From Cupriavidus necator N-1 (lineage in GTDB: Bacteria > Pseudomonadota > Gammaproteobacteria > Burkholderiales > Burkholderiaceae), in NCBI RefSeq assembly GCF_000219215.1, contig NC_015723.1:806001-870000 (forward strand): a stretch of DNA of 64,000 nt, in the 5' to 3' direction. Position 1 is the stretch's first letter. Each line of letters opens with the position of its first letter. Below are positions 1 through 8,148 of the stretch, piece after piece. The position numbers were made by a program, and so were the translations under genes. The notes below the pieces were generated by a model, which did no database searches, had not been told where the DNA came from, and saw nothing but the letters and a program-made list of their open reading frames with translations.

Positions 1-481
1 GCTGCTGCTGGCCACGCACCACAACCGCGTGCAGGCGGCCAGGGTCCTGATCGATGCCGGTGCCGACGTGAATGCGAAAGACGCCATCCACGACAGCCCC
101 TACCTGTACGCCGGCGCGCGCGGCTACAACGAGATCCTGCGCCTGACGCTGGCCCATGGCGCGGACCTGCGCAGCACCAACCGCTATGGCGGCACCGCGC
201 TGATTCCCGCCGCCGAGCGCGGCCATGTCGAGACCGTGCGCACGCTGATCGCTGCCGGCGTGGCCGTGAACCACGTCAACAAGCTCAAGTGGACGGCCTT
301 GCTCGAGGCCATCATCCTCGGCAACGGCGGGCAGGCCCTTACCGAGATCGTGCGCCTGCTGCTCAAGGCGGGCGCCGACGTGAACCTGGCCGACGGCGAC
401 GGCGTCACGCCGCTGCAGCATGCGCGCCAGCGCGGCTATACCCGGATCGAGCAGATTCTCAGCGCCGCCGGTGCACGCTGA
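1..481 (+). CDS. ankyrin-repeat protein, C-terminal part (5' end outside window)
   Basis: The reading frame is open to the window edge, so only the C-terminal part is present; the first GTG at 29 is internal. The visible 150-plus residues form about four ankyrin repeats of roughly 33 residues, each with the pattern of a short loop, a paired helix and an alanine/glycine-rich turn such as LIDAGADVNAKD, LAHGADLRSTN, LIAAGVAVNHVN and LLKAGADVNLAD. Ankyrin repeats bind other proteins and have no enzymatic role. Nothing in the fragment shows a signal peptide, which would lie upstream, so its location cannot be told. The gene ends 75 bases before the MarR gene and is probably unrelated to the pathway that follows. 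Confidence 0.9.
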   Translation, partial: LLLATHHNRVQAARVLIDAGADVNAKDAIHDSPYLYAGARGYNEILRLTLAHGADLRSTNRYGGTALIPAAERGHVETVRTLIAAGVAVNHVNKLKWTALLEAIILGNGGQALTEIVRLLLKAGADVNLADGDGVTPLQHARQRGYTRIEQILSAAGAR

Positions 482-524
482 TCCTTGCGCCGCAAGGCGG
501 CTCGCTCTCGTCTGCCTCATATAT

Positions 525-540
525 ACTGTCAGTGTGCATA
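525..540. promoter_or_regulatory. degenerate PicR-type operator before the regulator gene
   Basis: The sequence ACTGTCAGTGTGCATA carries the left half (TCAGTG) of the TCAG-N4-CTGA palindrome found at eight other promoters here, but the right half is GCATA instead of CTGA. It ends 16 bases before the chosen start of the MarR gene. This suggests weak autoregulation. It is an inference from motif likeness and position. Confidence 0.45.
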
Positions 541-556
541 CAAAATGGTGAGAGCG

Positions 557-1087
557 ATGTCTGCGAGAGCGAAACGCAACGCAACGAGCGGCAGTAGTGA
601 GGCGGCGGATGCCGTGCCGGAAGCCGATCCGGCAAAGGAGTTGCTCTGGGCACGTCCGGGGTTCCTGGTGCGGCGCTTGCACCAGATCCACGTCGCGATG
701 TTCTTCGAGGAGTGCAAGTCGCCGAACATCACGCCCGTGCAATATGCCATCCTGACGGTGCTGTCGGTGCTGCCGGGGCTGGACCAGACCTCGCTCGGGC
801 AGGAGGTCGGCCTGGACCGGACCACGACCGCCGATGTCGTGCGCCGGCTCGAAGAGCGCGGACTGGTAGAGCGCCGCGACAACCCCGCCGACCGGCGCAC
901 CCGCCATGTCTACCTGACGCGGGAAGGCAAGAGCGTGGTCACGGCGCTGCGTGCCGACATGGCGCGTGCGCAGGAGCGCATGCTGGCGCCGCTGAAGCCC
1001 GCTCAGCGCGAAGTGTTCATGGACCTGCTGGCGACGCTGGTGGAAGCCAACAACCAGTACAGCCGCACCGTGCTGCGCAGCATGTAA
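557..1087 (+). CDS. picR: MarR-family regulator of the picolinate genes (PicR-like)
   Basis: This 176-residue protein has the MarR winged-helix layout: an N-terminal dimerisation helix, the recognition region around SLGQEVGLDRTTTADVVRRL, and the wing with the conserved DxRxR-like NPADRRTRHVYLT, followed by C-terminal dimer helices. The ATG at 557 was chosen because GGTGAG lies just upstream; the ATG at 545 has no such site and would lie against the operator. MarR proteins of pyridine-acid pathways usually repress and are released by a pathway intermediate. In the reported Alcaligenes faecalis picolinate system (recalled, not checked) a MarR protein, PicR, does this job with a TCAG-N4-CTNN site. 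The palindromes across this locus match that form, which supports the name. The gene is convergent with the oxygenase operon and separated by a hairpin. Confidence 0.8.
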   Translation: MSARAKRNATSGSSEAADAVPEADPAKELLWARPGFLVRRLHQIHVAMFFEECKSPNITPVQYAILTVLSVLPGLDQTSLGQEVGLDRTTTADVVRRLEERGLVERRDNPADRRTRHVYLTREGKSVVTALRADMARAQERMLAPLKPAQREVFMDLLATLVEANNQYSRTVLRSM

Positions 1088-1092
1088 GCCCG

Positions 1093-1115
1093 ACGGCGGG
1101 CGCAAGGCCCGCCGT
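1093..1115. terminator. hairpin between convergent picR and oxygenase operon
   Basis: ACGGCGGGC and GCCCGCCGT form a perfect 9-bp stem with a 5-base loop between the two convergent stops. There is no T run on either strand, so a role in termination is likely from position but not certain. Confidence 0.55.
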
Positions 1116-1126
1116 GCGCAGGCGCA

Positions 1127-1651
1127 TCAGACCGGGTAGACCAGGTCGTTGGCGATGATGGTGGTGTCGTAGACGACCTGCCGCTCGCGCAGCAGCAGCC
1201 TGCCACCCTGGCGGCGGAACCGGTCGTAGTAGGTCCCCGCCAGGTGGATCGTGGTGGGGCCCTCCACCAGCGTTTGCAGCAGCATGTAGTTGGCCTGTGC
1301 CAGGATATCGCCGTCCGCGGTTTCGTCGCTGACGCGCGTGTTGGTCACCAGGTGCAGGTTGTAGCGCGGCGCGAACATCTGCGTATTGGCAATCGCAGCG
1401 GCGCGGTCGCGCATCATGCCCACCCCTTCGGCGTAGACCAGCCCCACCGGCAGGTTGCGCTCGGCATTCTCGCGCGCGGTGATCCTGTAGAGCGCGTCCT
1501 CGGTGAAGAAGCGGGGCCATTGCTCGACCAGGCCGGCGTCGAGCACCGCGCAGTATTCCGCGTGGAAGGCCTCGATCTCCAGCCGCAGTTCAATGGCGCG
1601 CGCGGTGCCGAGGGCGCTCTCGCAATAGAGGGAATAGTTCATCGGTTTCAT
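1127..1651 (-). CDS. Rieske oxygenase small (beta) subunit, probable 6-hydroxypicolinate 3-hydroxylase
   Basis: The 174-residue protein has the NTF2-like fold of ring-hydroxylating oxygenase beta subunits, with the early acidic helix (EIEAFHAEYCAVLDAG), the FFTEDALYRI strand and a late RLLLRERQVVYDTT strand. Beta subunits hold the hexamer together and carry no metal. It is the last gene of a minus-strand operon of ferredoxin, reductase, large subunit and small subunit, starting 26 bases after the large subunit stop. The ATG at 1651 was preferred over the ATG at 1642 because a GGGA lies upstream. The exact substrate rests on the pathway context. A salicylate 5-hydroxylase type beta subunit would look similar. 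Confidence 0.85.
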   Translation of the reverse strand: MKPMNYSLYCESALGTARAIELRLEIEAFHAEYCAVLDAGLVEQWPRFFTEDALYRITARENAERNLPVGLVYAEGVGMMRDRAAAIANTQMFAPRYNLHLVTNTRVSDETADGDILAQANYMLLQTLVEGPTTIHLAGTYYDRFRRQGGRLLLRERQVVYDTTIIANDLVYPV

Positions 1652-1677
1652 ATTCTGGGAATCCCGTTAGCCGCCGT

Positions 1678-2967
1678 TCAGAACCCCATCACGCCGCGGT
1701 AGTACTGGTACATCGCACGGATGGCGGATTCGGAGATCAGGGAGTTGGAGGTGCCGACCTGGTCCGGATCCAGCTTGAGCACATTGAGGTCGCTGCTGGA
1801 GCGGCGCACGCCTTCCTGCACGAACTTCATCGCCTCGTTGTCCTCCAGCCCCAGGAAGCCTGCGGGGCCCATCAGGTTGCCCTGGCGCAGGCGGTGCTGC
1901 GTCATCTCCTCGGTATCGTCCTCGTAGCCGAACATGGTCCACAGCATCAGCATGCTGTCGGGGCCGTTGGGCACGATCTGGCGCACGCCGAGGGTGTTCA
2001 TTTCGCGCTGCACGATCAGGTTCGGCCAGATCGTCTGCATCGTCACCGACCACGGCGAATCGAACTCTTTCACATACTCCAGGAAGCGTTCGTCTTCCAG
2101 GCGCATGCCCTCATGGTATGAGCGCATCTCCTTCTTGTTCTCGTCGCTGACGGCCGCGTACTTGTCTTCCTTTTTCGCCGACGCCATGGTGCCGTGCCGC
2201 CCGTGCACCGGATCGGCGATCATGGCACTTTCATTGCCCGCCACCAGCAGCCCGAACACCACCAGGAAGGAGTGCAGCAGCGTGGCGTGGTACGGGTCCT
2301 TGAGGTTCTCGTGGTACATCTTCCAGTTGCACGGGAGTTCGTTCTTGTAATACCCGAGCACCTTGAGCGGCTTGCCGTTGAAGACGATGTCGAAGTCCTT
2401 GAGGATCTCCGGCGTCAGATAGTCTTCCAGGCTTTCCATGTCCGCCGCGTACGAGGCGAAGACCACGCCGTTGCGCGTGGCCACGTTCAGCTTGACCAGG
2501 CCGTGGTCCTCGTTGCGGAAGTCCCTGGGCATGCCGCCCGCACGATTGACGCCGCGCTTGAACGGAACGCCCTGCAGGTTGCCCTTGAGGTCGTAGGACC
2601 ATTGGTGATAGGGGCAGACGAATTCCTTCGCATTGCCCTGGCTGTGGCGGCAGAACTCGGCGCCGCGGTGCGCGCAGCGATTCTCGAAGACGTTGACCGA
2701 GCCGTCTTCGGCGCGCGACACCACCACGGGCGTCGCGCCGACATAGGAGCGCTTGTAGTCGCCGGCGTTGGGGATCTCCGCTTCGAGCGCGACGTAGTTC
2801 CAGGAGCGTCCGCGAAAGATCTTCTGCAGCTCCAGGTCATGCACCTCCTTGCTGGTGTAGACCCAGTCCGGGATGTAGTGCAGGCTGTCTTCGGGCCAAC
2901 GGCAGTCGGCCAGGCCGGCGTCTTTCTTGCCCAGCGTGTGCTGGATCACCGCTTGTGTCTGGTACAT
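1678..2967 (-). CDS. picB: Rieske oxygenase large (alpha) subunit, probable 6-hydroxypicolinate 3-hydroxylase
   Basis: The 429-residue protein carries a Rieske [2Fe-2S] motif with C98, H100, C118 and H121, then a mononuclear iron site in which H227 and H232 are the likely histidine ligands and D224 the likely electron-relay aspartate (ENLKDPYHATLLH). It would insert oxygen into a ring, using electrons from the ferredoxin encoded upstream. In the picolinate route this would turn 6-hydroxypicolinate into 3,6-dihydroxypicolinate, the substrate of the decarboxylase at 11580. The size, the C-x-H...C-x2-H spacing and the separate ferredoxin and reductase resemble the salicylate 5-hydroxylase and anthranilate dioxygenase group, which is the main alternative. 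AAAGGA lies upstream of the ATG. The symbol picB is used for the multi-component enzyme as a whole; I am not sure of the subunit numbering. Confidence 0.82.
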   Translation of the reverse strand: MYQTQAVIQHTLGKKDAGLADCRWPEDSLHYIPDWVYTSKEVHDLELQKIFRGRSWNYVALEAEIPNAGDYKRSYVGATPVVVSRAEDGSVNVFENRCAHRGAEFCRHSQGNAKEFVCPYHQWSYDLKGNLQGVPFKRGVNRAGGMPRDFRNEDHGLVKLNVATRNGVVFASYAADMESLEDYLTPEILKDFDIVFNGKPLKVLGYYKNELPCNWKMYHENLKDPYHATLLHSFLVVFGLLVAGNESAMIADPVHGRHGTMASAKKEDKYAAVSDENKKEMRSYHEGMRLEDERFLEYVKEFDSPWSVTMQTIWPNLIVQREMNTLGVRQIVPNGPDSMLMLWTMFGYEDDTEEMTQHRLRQGNLMGPAGFLGLEDNEAMKFVQEGVRRSSSDLNVLKLDPDQVGTSNSLISESAIRAMYQYYRGVMGF

Positions 2968-2979
2968 GTGGGAGTCCTT

Positions 2980-4260
2980 TCAGAGTGTAGTGGGGCTGGC
3001 CGCTGCCGTCGGGAGGTCGCGCACCAGCTGTCGCAGCGGCAAGGCGTCATCGCACAGCCGTGGTAGCAGGTCTTCGACGGCATGGCCGAAGAGCACGCGC
3101 AACGGCCGCAAGTCGCCGCCGGCATTGATGGCAATGGCGTGGCTGAGCCGGCCGTGCCGGGTGCCGAGCAGCATGAACCTGGGGGAGGGCGCGTCGCTGG
3201 CGGCGATGCCGCGCCAGGCGTAGCGGGTATCGGGAGTGGCCGCGCCGAGCATCTGCACGTTGCAGCCGAACTGGTCGGTCCAGAACCACGGCATCGCCGC
3301 GGGTTCGGCCTGCACGCCCAGTATGGCCGCGGCGGCGATGCGCGCCTGCTCGTTGGCGCTTTGCCAGGATTCCAGCCGCATGTGGGCGCCGAACAGGGGC
3401 TGGTACTGGCTGCAGCAGTCGCCCGCGGCATAGATGCCGGCCGCGCTGGTGTGGCCCTGCTGGTCGACCTGGATGCCGCCGTTGGCGGGATCCAGCGCCA
3501 GGCCGGCGGCGGCGCCGAGCGCCACCTCGGGCGTCAGCCCGATCGCGACCACCACCAGCGGCGCCTGCAACGCCGCGCCATCCGCCAGCCGGACCTGCAC
3601 GCCATCGGCCTGCGGCACCAGGGCCGCGATGCCGCAGCCGAGCCGCAGTTCAACGCCTTGCGCTAGCACGCGCTGCGCCAGCCAGCTGCCAAGCTCGGGC
3701 GGCAGCGCGCGGCCGAGCAGCCGGTCGGCGCTTTCGATCAGCGTGACCCGGAGGCCGATGCCGGCCGCGGTCGAAGCCGTTTCCAGGCCAAGGAAACCGC
3801 CGCCGATCACGATCACCTCGCGCGCACGCTGCATGGCATCGCGCAGGCGAGCGGCGTCGTCGAGTGTGCGCAGGTAGTGCACATGGGGCGTGCCTGGCGG
3901 CAGCGCGGGCAGGACGCGCGCATTGCCGCCGGTGGCGAGCAGGCAGGCGGCGTAGCGAATGGCCTCGCCATCTGCGCAGTGCGCCACGCTGTGCGCGGGG
4001 CCCAGCGCGGTGACCGTGGTGCCAAGCCGTAGCTCGATGTCCTGCCCGGCATAGAAGCCGGCGGGGTGCACGCCGATCTTGCCGTCCTGTGCGGCGTCGG
4101 CGAGCAAGGACTTGGACAGGGGCGGGCGTTCGTACGGTGCATGGCGCTCGCCGCCGGCCATGACGATGCGGCCACGATGGCCGAGCCTGCGCAGTTCGGC
4201 AGCGGCCATCGCGCCAGCCTGGCCGGCGCCGACAATCAGGATGGGCGTGTCTTGTGGCAT
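2980..4260 (-). CDS. FAD-dependent ferredoxin reductase of the Rieske oxygenase
   Basis: The 426-residue protein has two dinucleotide folds: ILIVGAGQAGAMAA near the N-terminus for FAD, and VIVIGGGFLGLETAS near residue 150 for NAD(P)H. A C-terminal reductase dimer domain contains WFWTDQFGCNVQMLG. It would pass electrons from NADH to the Rieske ferredoxin encoded 11 bases upstream. The start at 4260 has AAGGAG six bases before it; an open frame runs further upstream but reads through the ferredoxin gene. The order ferredoxin, reductase, alpha, beta on one strand shows a complete four-component system. Confidence 0.9.
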   Translation of the reverse strand: MPQDTPILIVGAGQAGAMAAAELRRLGHRGRIVMAGGERHAPYERPPLSKSLLADAAQDGKIGVHPAGFYAGQDIELRLGTTVTALGPAHSVAHCADGEAIRYAACLLATGGNARVLPALPPGTPHVHYLRTLDDAARLRDAMQRAREVIVIGGGFLGLETASTAAGIGLRVTLIESADRLLGRALPPELGSWLAQRVLAQGVELRLGCGIAALVPQADGVQVRLADGAALQAPLVVVAIGLTPEVALGAAAGLALDPANGGIQVDQQGHTSAAGIYAAGDCCSQYQPLFGAHMRLESWQSANEQARIAAAAILGVQAEPAAMPWFWTDQFGCNVQMLGAATPDTRYAWRGIAASDAPSPRFMLLGTRHGRLSHAIAINAGGDLRPLRVLFGHAVEDLLPRLCDDALPLRQLVRDLPTAAASPTTL

Positions 4261-4271
4261 GCTCGGCTCCT

Positions 4272-4577
4272 TCAAAGCTCGACCCACACCCGGCTGTCTT
4301 CGAACTTGACCGGGTAGGTGCGGATGTCGCTGGTGGCAGGCGCGCACATGGCCTTGCCGGAGCGGATGTCGAAGCGGGCCTGGTGCAGCGGGCACTCGAT
4401 GCAGCCGTCTTCCAGGTAGCCGTCGGACAGCAGCGCGTACTGGTGCGTGCAGACGTTGTCGGTGACGAAGTACTGGTCGTCGCTGCGATAGACGGCGAGC
4501 TGGCGGTCCCCCAGCGTGAGCGGCATGACCTCGTCGTTCTGCAGGCCGTGCGCGGCGTCGATTTCAATCCATGCCAT
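4272..4577 (-). CDS. Rieske-type ferredoxin of the oxygenase
   Basis: This 101-residue soluble ferredoxin has the Rieske ligands C43, H45, C62 and H65 (CTH and CPLH). Single-domain Rieske ferredoxins carry one electron at a time from the FAD reductase to the oxygenase large subunit. It is the first gene of the oxygenase operon. GGAG lies 7 bases before the ATG, and the promoter just upstream holds two copies of the TCAG-N4-CTGA operator, so it is probably the entry point of PicR control. Confidence 0.93.
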   Translation of the reverse strand: MAWIEIDAAHGLQNDEVMPLTLGDRQLAVYRSDDQYFVTDNVCTHQYALLSDGYLEDGCIECPLHQARFDIRSGKAMCAPATSDIRTYPVKFEDSRVWVEL

Positions 4578-4591
4578 GGCGATCTCCGTGA

Positions 4592-4635
4592 ATTGTATTT
4601 GTCAGTATGCTGAATATATAAGATCAGTGTACTGA
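4592..4635 (-). promoter_or_regulatory. promoter of the oxygenase operon with two PicR-type operators
   Basis: TCAGTATGCTGA lies at 4602-4613 and TCAGTGTACTGA at 4624-4635, 22 bases apart start to start. On the minus strand TACAAT at 4597-4592 is a plausible -10 box, and the proximal operator falls in the spacer just upstream of it. A protein bound there would block RNA polymerase, which fits a MarR repressor. The -10 assignment is an inference. Confidence 0.75.
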
Positions 4636-4659
4636 TGTTTTTCGCTCGCAGTATTCTGG

Positions 4660-5709
4660 TTAACCCTGGCCGGGGTTGGCCGCGCCGGATCTGGCTGGCC
4701 CCACCGCGGGCGCGCCGGCCTGCAGCGACGGGCGGGCCTGCCAGCGAGCCAGGATCTCGCCCATGATGCCGCGGCGGAACGTCAGCACGCATACCACGAA
4801 GATCAGCCCTGTCACCATGCTGACCGATTCGCCCAGCGCTTCGAACCAGCCGATGCCGGTCATGGCCGCGAGCGCGTTGCCGGCGTCGCCCAGCTTGTTT
4901 TCCAGCGCCACGATCACCAGCGCGCCGACCAGCGGGCCCGACAACGTGCCCATGCCGCCGACCAGCGTCATCAGGATGACCGTGCCCGACATCATCCAGT
5001 GCACGTCGGTGAGCGTGGCAAAGCCCAGCACCAGGGTCTTGAGCGCGCCCGCCAGCCCGGCCAGTGCCGACGACAGCACGAACGCCAGCAGCTTGAAGCG
5101 GTCCGCGTCATAGCCCAGCGAGATGGCACGCGGCTCGTCCTCCTTGATCGCGCGCAGGATCTGCCCGAACGGCGAGTTGACGATGCGCATGATGCCGAGG
5201 AAGGCCGCGGCGGTGATCAGCAGCACGACGTAGTACATGGTGTGGTCCGACGCCAGCGGCAGCACGCCGAACAGGTCGCCCCGCGGCACCGCCTGGAGGC
5301 CGTCTTCGCCACCGGTCGCGGGCGTCTGCAGGCAGAAGAAGTAGAACATCTGCGCCAGCGCCAGCGTGATCATGGCGAAGTAGATACCCTGCCTGCGTAT
5401 CGCCAGTGCACCAAACACCAGGCCGAGCAGGGCCCCGAACGCGGTGCCGGCCAGCAGGCCCAGCTCCGGCGTCAGCTGCAGGGACTTCATCGCATAGCCG
5501 CAGGCATAGGCGGCGCCGCCGAAGAAGGCCGCATGGCCGAACGACACCAGCCCGGTGTAGCCCAGCAGCAGGTTGAAGGCGCAGGCAAAGAGCGCGAAGC
5601 ACAGCAGCTTCATCACCAGCACCGGGTAGGCGCCCAGCCAGGGCGCGAGCAGCAGGACCGCCAGCAGCAGTCCGTAGGCGAAGGTTGCACGCTTTCCGCT
5701 TGCCATCAT
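4660..5709 (-). CDS. branched-chain-type ABC permease, LivM-like
   Basis: The 349-residue membrane protein has about ten hydrophobic segments and the LivM signature run beginning NLLLGYTGLVSFGHAAFFGG. Its EAA-like loop is near the RAIKEDEPRAISLGYD stretch. It forms the import channel with the LivH-like partner. The ATG at 5709 overlaps the stop of livH (ATGA); the longer open frame upstream is livH DNA read in another frame. In this locus it would import the pyridine acid or an aromatic acid rather than branched-chain amino acids, because a pathway operator stands before the operon. It is the last gene of the transporter operon, and its stop lies 24 bases from the operators of the oxygenase operon. 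Confidence 0.92.
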   Translation of the reverse strand: MMASGKRATFAYGLLLAVLLLAPWLGAYPVLVMKLLCFALFACAFNLLLGYTGLVSFGHAAFFGGAAYACGYAMKSLQLTPELGLLAGTAFGALLGLVFGALAIRRQGIYFAMITLALAQMFYFFCLQTPATGGEDGLQAVPRGDLFGVLPLASDHTMYYVVLLITAAAFLGIMRIVNSPFGQILRAIKEDEPRAISLGYDADRFKLLAFVLSSALAGLAGALKTLVLGFATLTDVHWMMSGTVILMTLVGGMGTLSGPLVGALVIVALENKLGDAGNALAAMTGIGWFEALGESVSMVTGLIFVVCVLTFRRGIMGEILARWQARPSLQAGAPAVGPARSGAANPGQG

Positions 5710-6590
5710 TTTTCCTTTCCAAAGAGCCCGGCGGGGCGCACCAGCAACACGCACACCATGGCGACGAAGACCACCGTCGCGGAGGCTTCGGGGTAGTAGA
5801 CCTTGGTGATGCCCTCGAAGACACCCAGCCCAAGTCCGGTGAAGATCGAGCCCAGGATCGAACCCATGCCGCCGATCACCACCACGGCGAAGACCGTGAT
5901 GATCAGGTTCTGGCCCATCAGCGGCGAGACCTGCATCACCGGCGCGGCCAGCACGCCCGCCAGCGCGGCCAGGCCCACGCCGAAAGCGTAGGTCAGCGTC
6001 ACCAGCAGCGGCACGTTGACGCCGAACGCCTCGACCATGCGCGGATTCTCGGTGCCGGCGCGCAGGTAGGCGCCCAGCCGGGTCTTCTCGATCATGAACC
6101 AGGTGGCAAAGCACACCGCCAGCGACGCCAGCACCACCCATGCGCGGTAGTTGGGCAGCACCATGAAGCCCAGGTGGCTCACGCCAGACAAGGCTTCGGG
6201 CGTGGGGTAGGGCAGGCCGGAGACGCCGTAGACCGAGCGCAGCGCGCCTTCGATCAGCAGGCAGATGCCCAGCGTCAGCAGCAGCCCGTACAGGTGGTCG
6301 AAGCGGTAGAGGTGGCGCAGCATGGTGCGCTCAAGCACCACGCCGAGCGCGCCGGCCACCACCGGTGCCAGCACCAGCATCAGCCAGTAGTTCAGCCCGA
6401 GGTAGTTCAGGCCCATCCAGGCCAGCACCGCGCCGAGCATGAACAGCGCGCCGTGCGCAAAGTTGATCACGTTGAGCAGGCCGAAGATCACGGCTAGCCC
6501 CAGGCTCAGGATCGCGTAGAACGAGCCGTTGACAAGCCCCAGCAGCAACTGGCTCAGCAGCGCGGGCAGGGGCACTCCAAACAATTCCAT
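5706..6590 (-). CDS. branched-chain-type ABC permease, LivH-like
   Basis: The 294-residue protein begins MELFGVPLPALLSQLLLGLVN and shows about eight membrane spans. It contains the family run GLAVIFGLLNVINFAHGA near residue 40. AAGGAG stands 8 bases upstream of the ATG at 6590, and the next upstream gene ends only 10 bases away. It pairs with the LivM-like protein as the second half of the channel and is driven by the two ATPases encoded before it. Confidence 0.92.
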   Translation of the reverse strand: MELFGVPLPALLSQLLLGLVNGSFYAILSLGLAVIFGLLNVINFAHGALFMLGAVLAWMGLNYLGLNYWLMLVLAPVVAGALGVVLERTMLRHLYRFDHLYGLLLTLGICLLIEGALRSVYGVSGLPYPTPEALSGVSHLGFMVLPNYRAWVVLASLAVCFATWFMIEKTRLGAYLRAGTENPRMVEAFGVNVPLLVTLTYAFGVGLAALAGVLAAPVMQVSPLMGQNLIITVFAVVVIGGMGSILGSIFTGLGLGVFEGITKVYYPEASATVVFVAMVCVLLVRPAGLFGKEK

Positions 6591-6600
6591 GCAAATCTCC

Positions 6601-7338
6601 TTAAACGCCCAGCAAGGCGCTGAGCGTGGGCATCTTTCGTTCGAGCTCATCGGCGCCGAGCGCCTCGACGATGCGGCCGTGCTCCATCACGAAGAAGCGG
6701 TCCGCCAGTGGCGCGGCAAAGCGGAAGTTCTGCTCCACCATGACGATGGTGTAGCCGCGGCTGCGCAGCATGGCGATCATCTTCGCCAGCTTCTGCACGA
6801 TCACGGGCGCCAGGCCTTCCGAGATCTCGTCGAGCAGCAGCACGCTGGCACCGGTGCGCAGGATGCGGGCTACCGCCAGCATCTGCTGCTCCCCGCCCGA
6901 CATGCGCGTGCCCTGGCTCTTGCGCCGCTCATGCAGATTGGGGAACATCTCGTAGATCTCGCCCAGCGCCATCGGCTCGCGCAGTCCGACTGCGCCCGGG
7001 GTGCAGGCGAATTGCGGCGGCAGCAGCAGGTTCTCCTCGCAGGACAGGCTGGCGAAGATGGCGCGCTCTTCCGGGCAGTAGCTCAGCCCCAGCGGCGCGA
7101 TGCGGTGCGTCTTCATGCCGATCGTTTCCTGGCCGTGCACGCACACCGAACCCTTGCGCATGCCGACCAGGCCCATGATGGCGCGCAGCGTGGTGGTGCG
7201 CCCGGCGCCGTTGCGGCCGAGCAGCGTCACCACCTCGCCCGGGTTGACGGTCAGGTCCACGCCGTGAAGGATGTGCGATTCACCGTACCAGGCGTGCAGG
7301 CCGCGCAGTTCGAGGGCAGGGGAGGCCGTCCTGGTCAT
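6601..7338 (-). CDS. branched-chain-type ABC ATPase, LivF-like, with altered Walker A
   Basis: The 245-residue ATPase has the LivF form. Its signature is MSGGEQQMLAVARIL, its Walker B is VLLLDEISEGLAP and its H-loop region is TIVMVEQN. The Walker A reads GRNGAGRTT, with arginine 47 (codon CGC at 7200-7198) where nearly all ABC ATPases have lysine. The lysine holds the beta and gamma phosphates of ATP, so the change could weaken or abolish this site, leaving the LivG partner to work in an asymmetric dimer. It may also be a recent mutation or a base-calling error. The start overlaps the stop of livG (ATGA). Confidence 0.9.
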   Translation of the reverse strand: MTRTASPALELRGLHAWYGESHILHGVDLTVNPGEVVTLLGRNGAGRTTTLRAIMGLVGMRKGSVCVHGQETIGMKTHRIAPLGLSYCPEERAIFASLSCEENLLLPPQFACTPGAVGLREPMALGEIYEMFPNLHERRKSQGTRMSGGEQQMLAVARILRTGASVLLLDEISEGLAPVIVQKLAKMIAMLRSRGYTIVMVEQNFRFAAPLADRFFVMEHGRIVEALGADELERKMPTLSALLGV

Positions 7339-8141
7339 GATGCCTCCGCGCTCAGGGCCGCCGCGGCTGCATGGCGGTCTTCGGGTTCGTCGGTGGTTCC
7401 CATATAGGCTTCCCTTACCTGCGGATTGCGTGAGATCTCGTCATAGGTGCCTTCTGCCAGCACCGCGCCGCGCTGCAGCACGGTGATGCGGTCCACGATG
7501 GACGACACCACGCTCATGTTGTGCTCCACCATCAGCACCGTCCGCCCTGCCGAAACGCGCTTGATCAGGGCGGTGACGGTCTCCACGTCTTCATGGCCCA
7601 TGCCTTGCGTCGGTTCGTCCAGCAGCATCAGCTCCGGATCGGTCGCCAGCGTGGTGGCAAGCTCCAGCGCGCGCTTGCGCCCGTAGGCCAGCTCCGCCGT
7701 GCCCAGGTCCGCGAAGCCTGCCAGGCCGACCGCATCTAGCAGTTCCATGGCGCGGCCGTCCAGCCGCGACAGGGAGCGCTTGCCGCGCCAGAAATGCCAG
7801 GACGTCCCGAGCCGGCGCTGCAGCGCGATGCGCACGTTCTCCAGCACCGTCAGTTGCGGAAATACCGCCGAGATCTGGAACGACCGGATCACCCCCATGC
7901 GGGCGATCTGGGCCGGGCGCAGCGCGGTGATGTCCGTGCCGTTGAAATGGATCGAGCCGGACGAGGGGGCATGGAACTTCGTCAGCAGGTTGAAGCAGGT
8001 GGTCTTGCCGGCGCCGTTGGGCCCGATCAGCGCGTGGATCGAGCCCCGCCGCACGGACAGGCTGACATCGCTGACTGCGGTAAAGCCCTTGAACGCCTTG
8101 GTCAGTCCCTGCGTCTGCAGGATTACATCGGTGTCAGGCAT
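7335..8141 (-). CDS. branched-chain-type ABC ATPase, LivG-like
   Basis: The 268-residue ATPase has a normal Walker A (GPNGAGKTT), a divergent signature region (LAYGRKRALELATTL), the Walker B LMLLDEPTQGMG and the H-loop MVEHNMSVV. The LivG family has this same shortened signature in place of LSGGQ. It starts 7 bases after the binding-protein gene and overlaps livF. Together with livF it powers the transporter. Confidence 0.93.
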   Translation of the reverse strand: MPDTDVILQTQGLTKAFKGFTAVSDVSLSVRRGSIHALIGPNGAGKTTCFNLLTKFHAPSSGSIHFNGTDITALRPAQIARMGVIRSFQISAVFPQLTVLENVRIALQRRLGTSWHFWRGKRSLSRLDGRAMELLDAVGLAGFADLGTAELAYGRKRALELATTLATDPELMLLDEPTQGMGHEDVETVTALIKRVSAGRTVLMVEHNMSVVSSIVDRITVLQRGAVLAEGTYDEISRNPQVREAYMGTTDEPEDRHAAAAALSAEAS

Positions 8142-8148
8142 GGCGCGC

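Noticed and set aside
1678..4577. Reading the Rieske system as salicylate 5-hydroxylase or anthranilate dioxygenase
   Set aside because: The protein type allows it, but shared operators with the pyridine-ring genes and the matching decarboxylase make 6-hydroxypicolinate a better fit. It stays an alternative.
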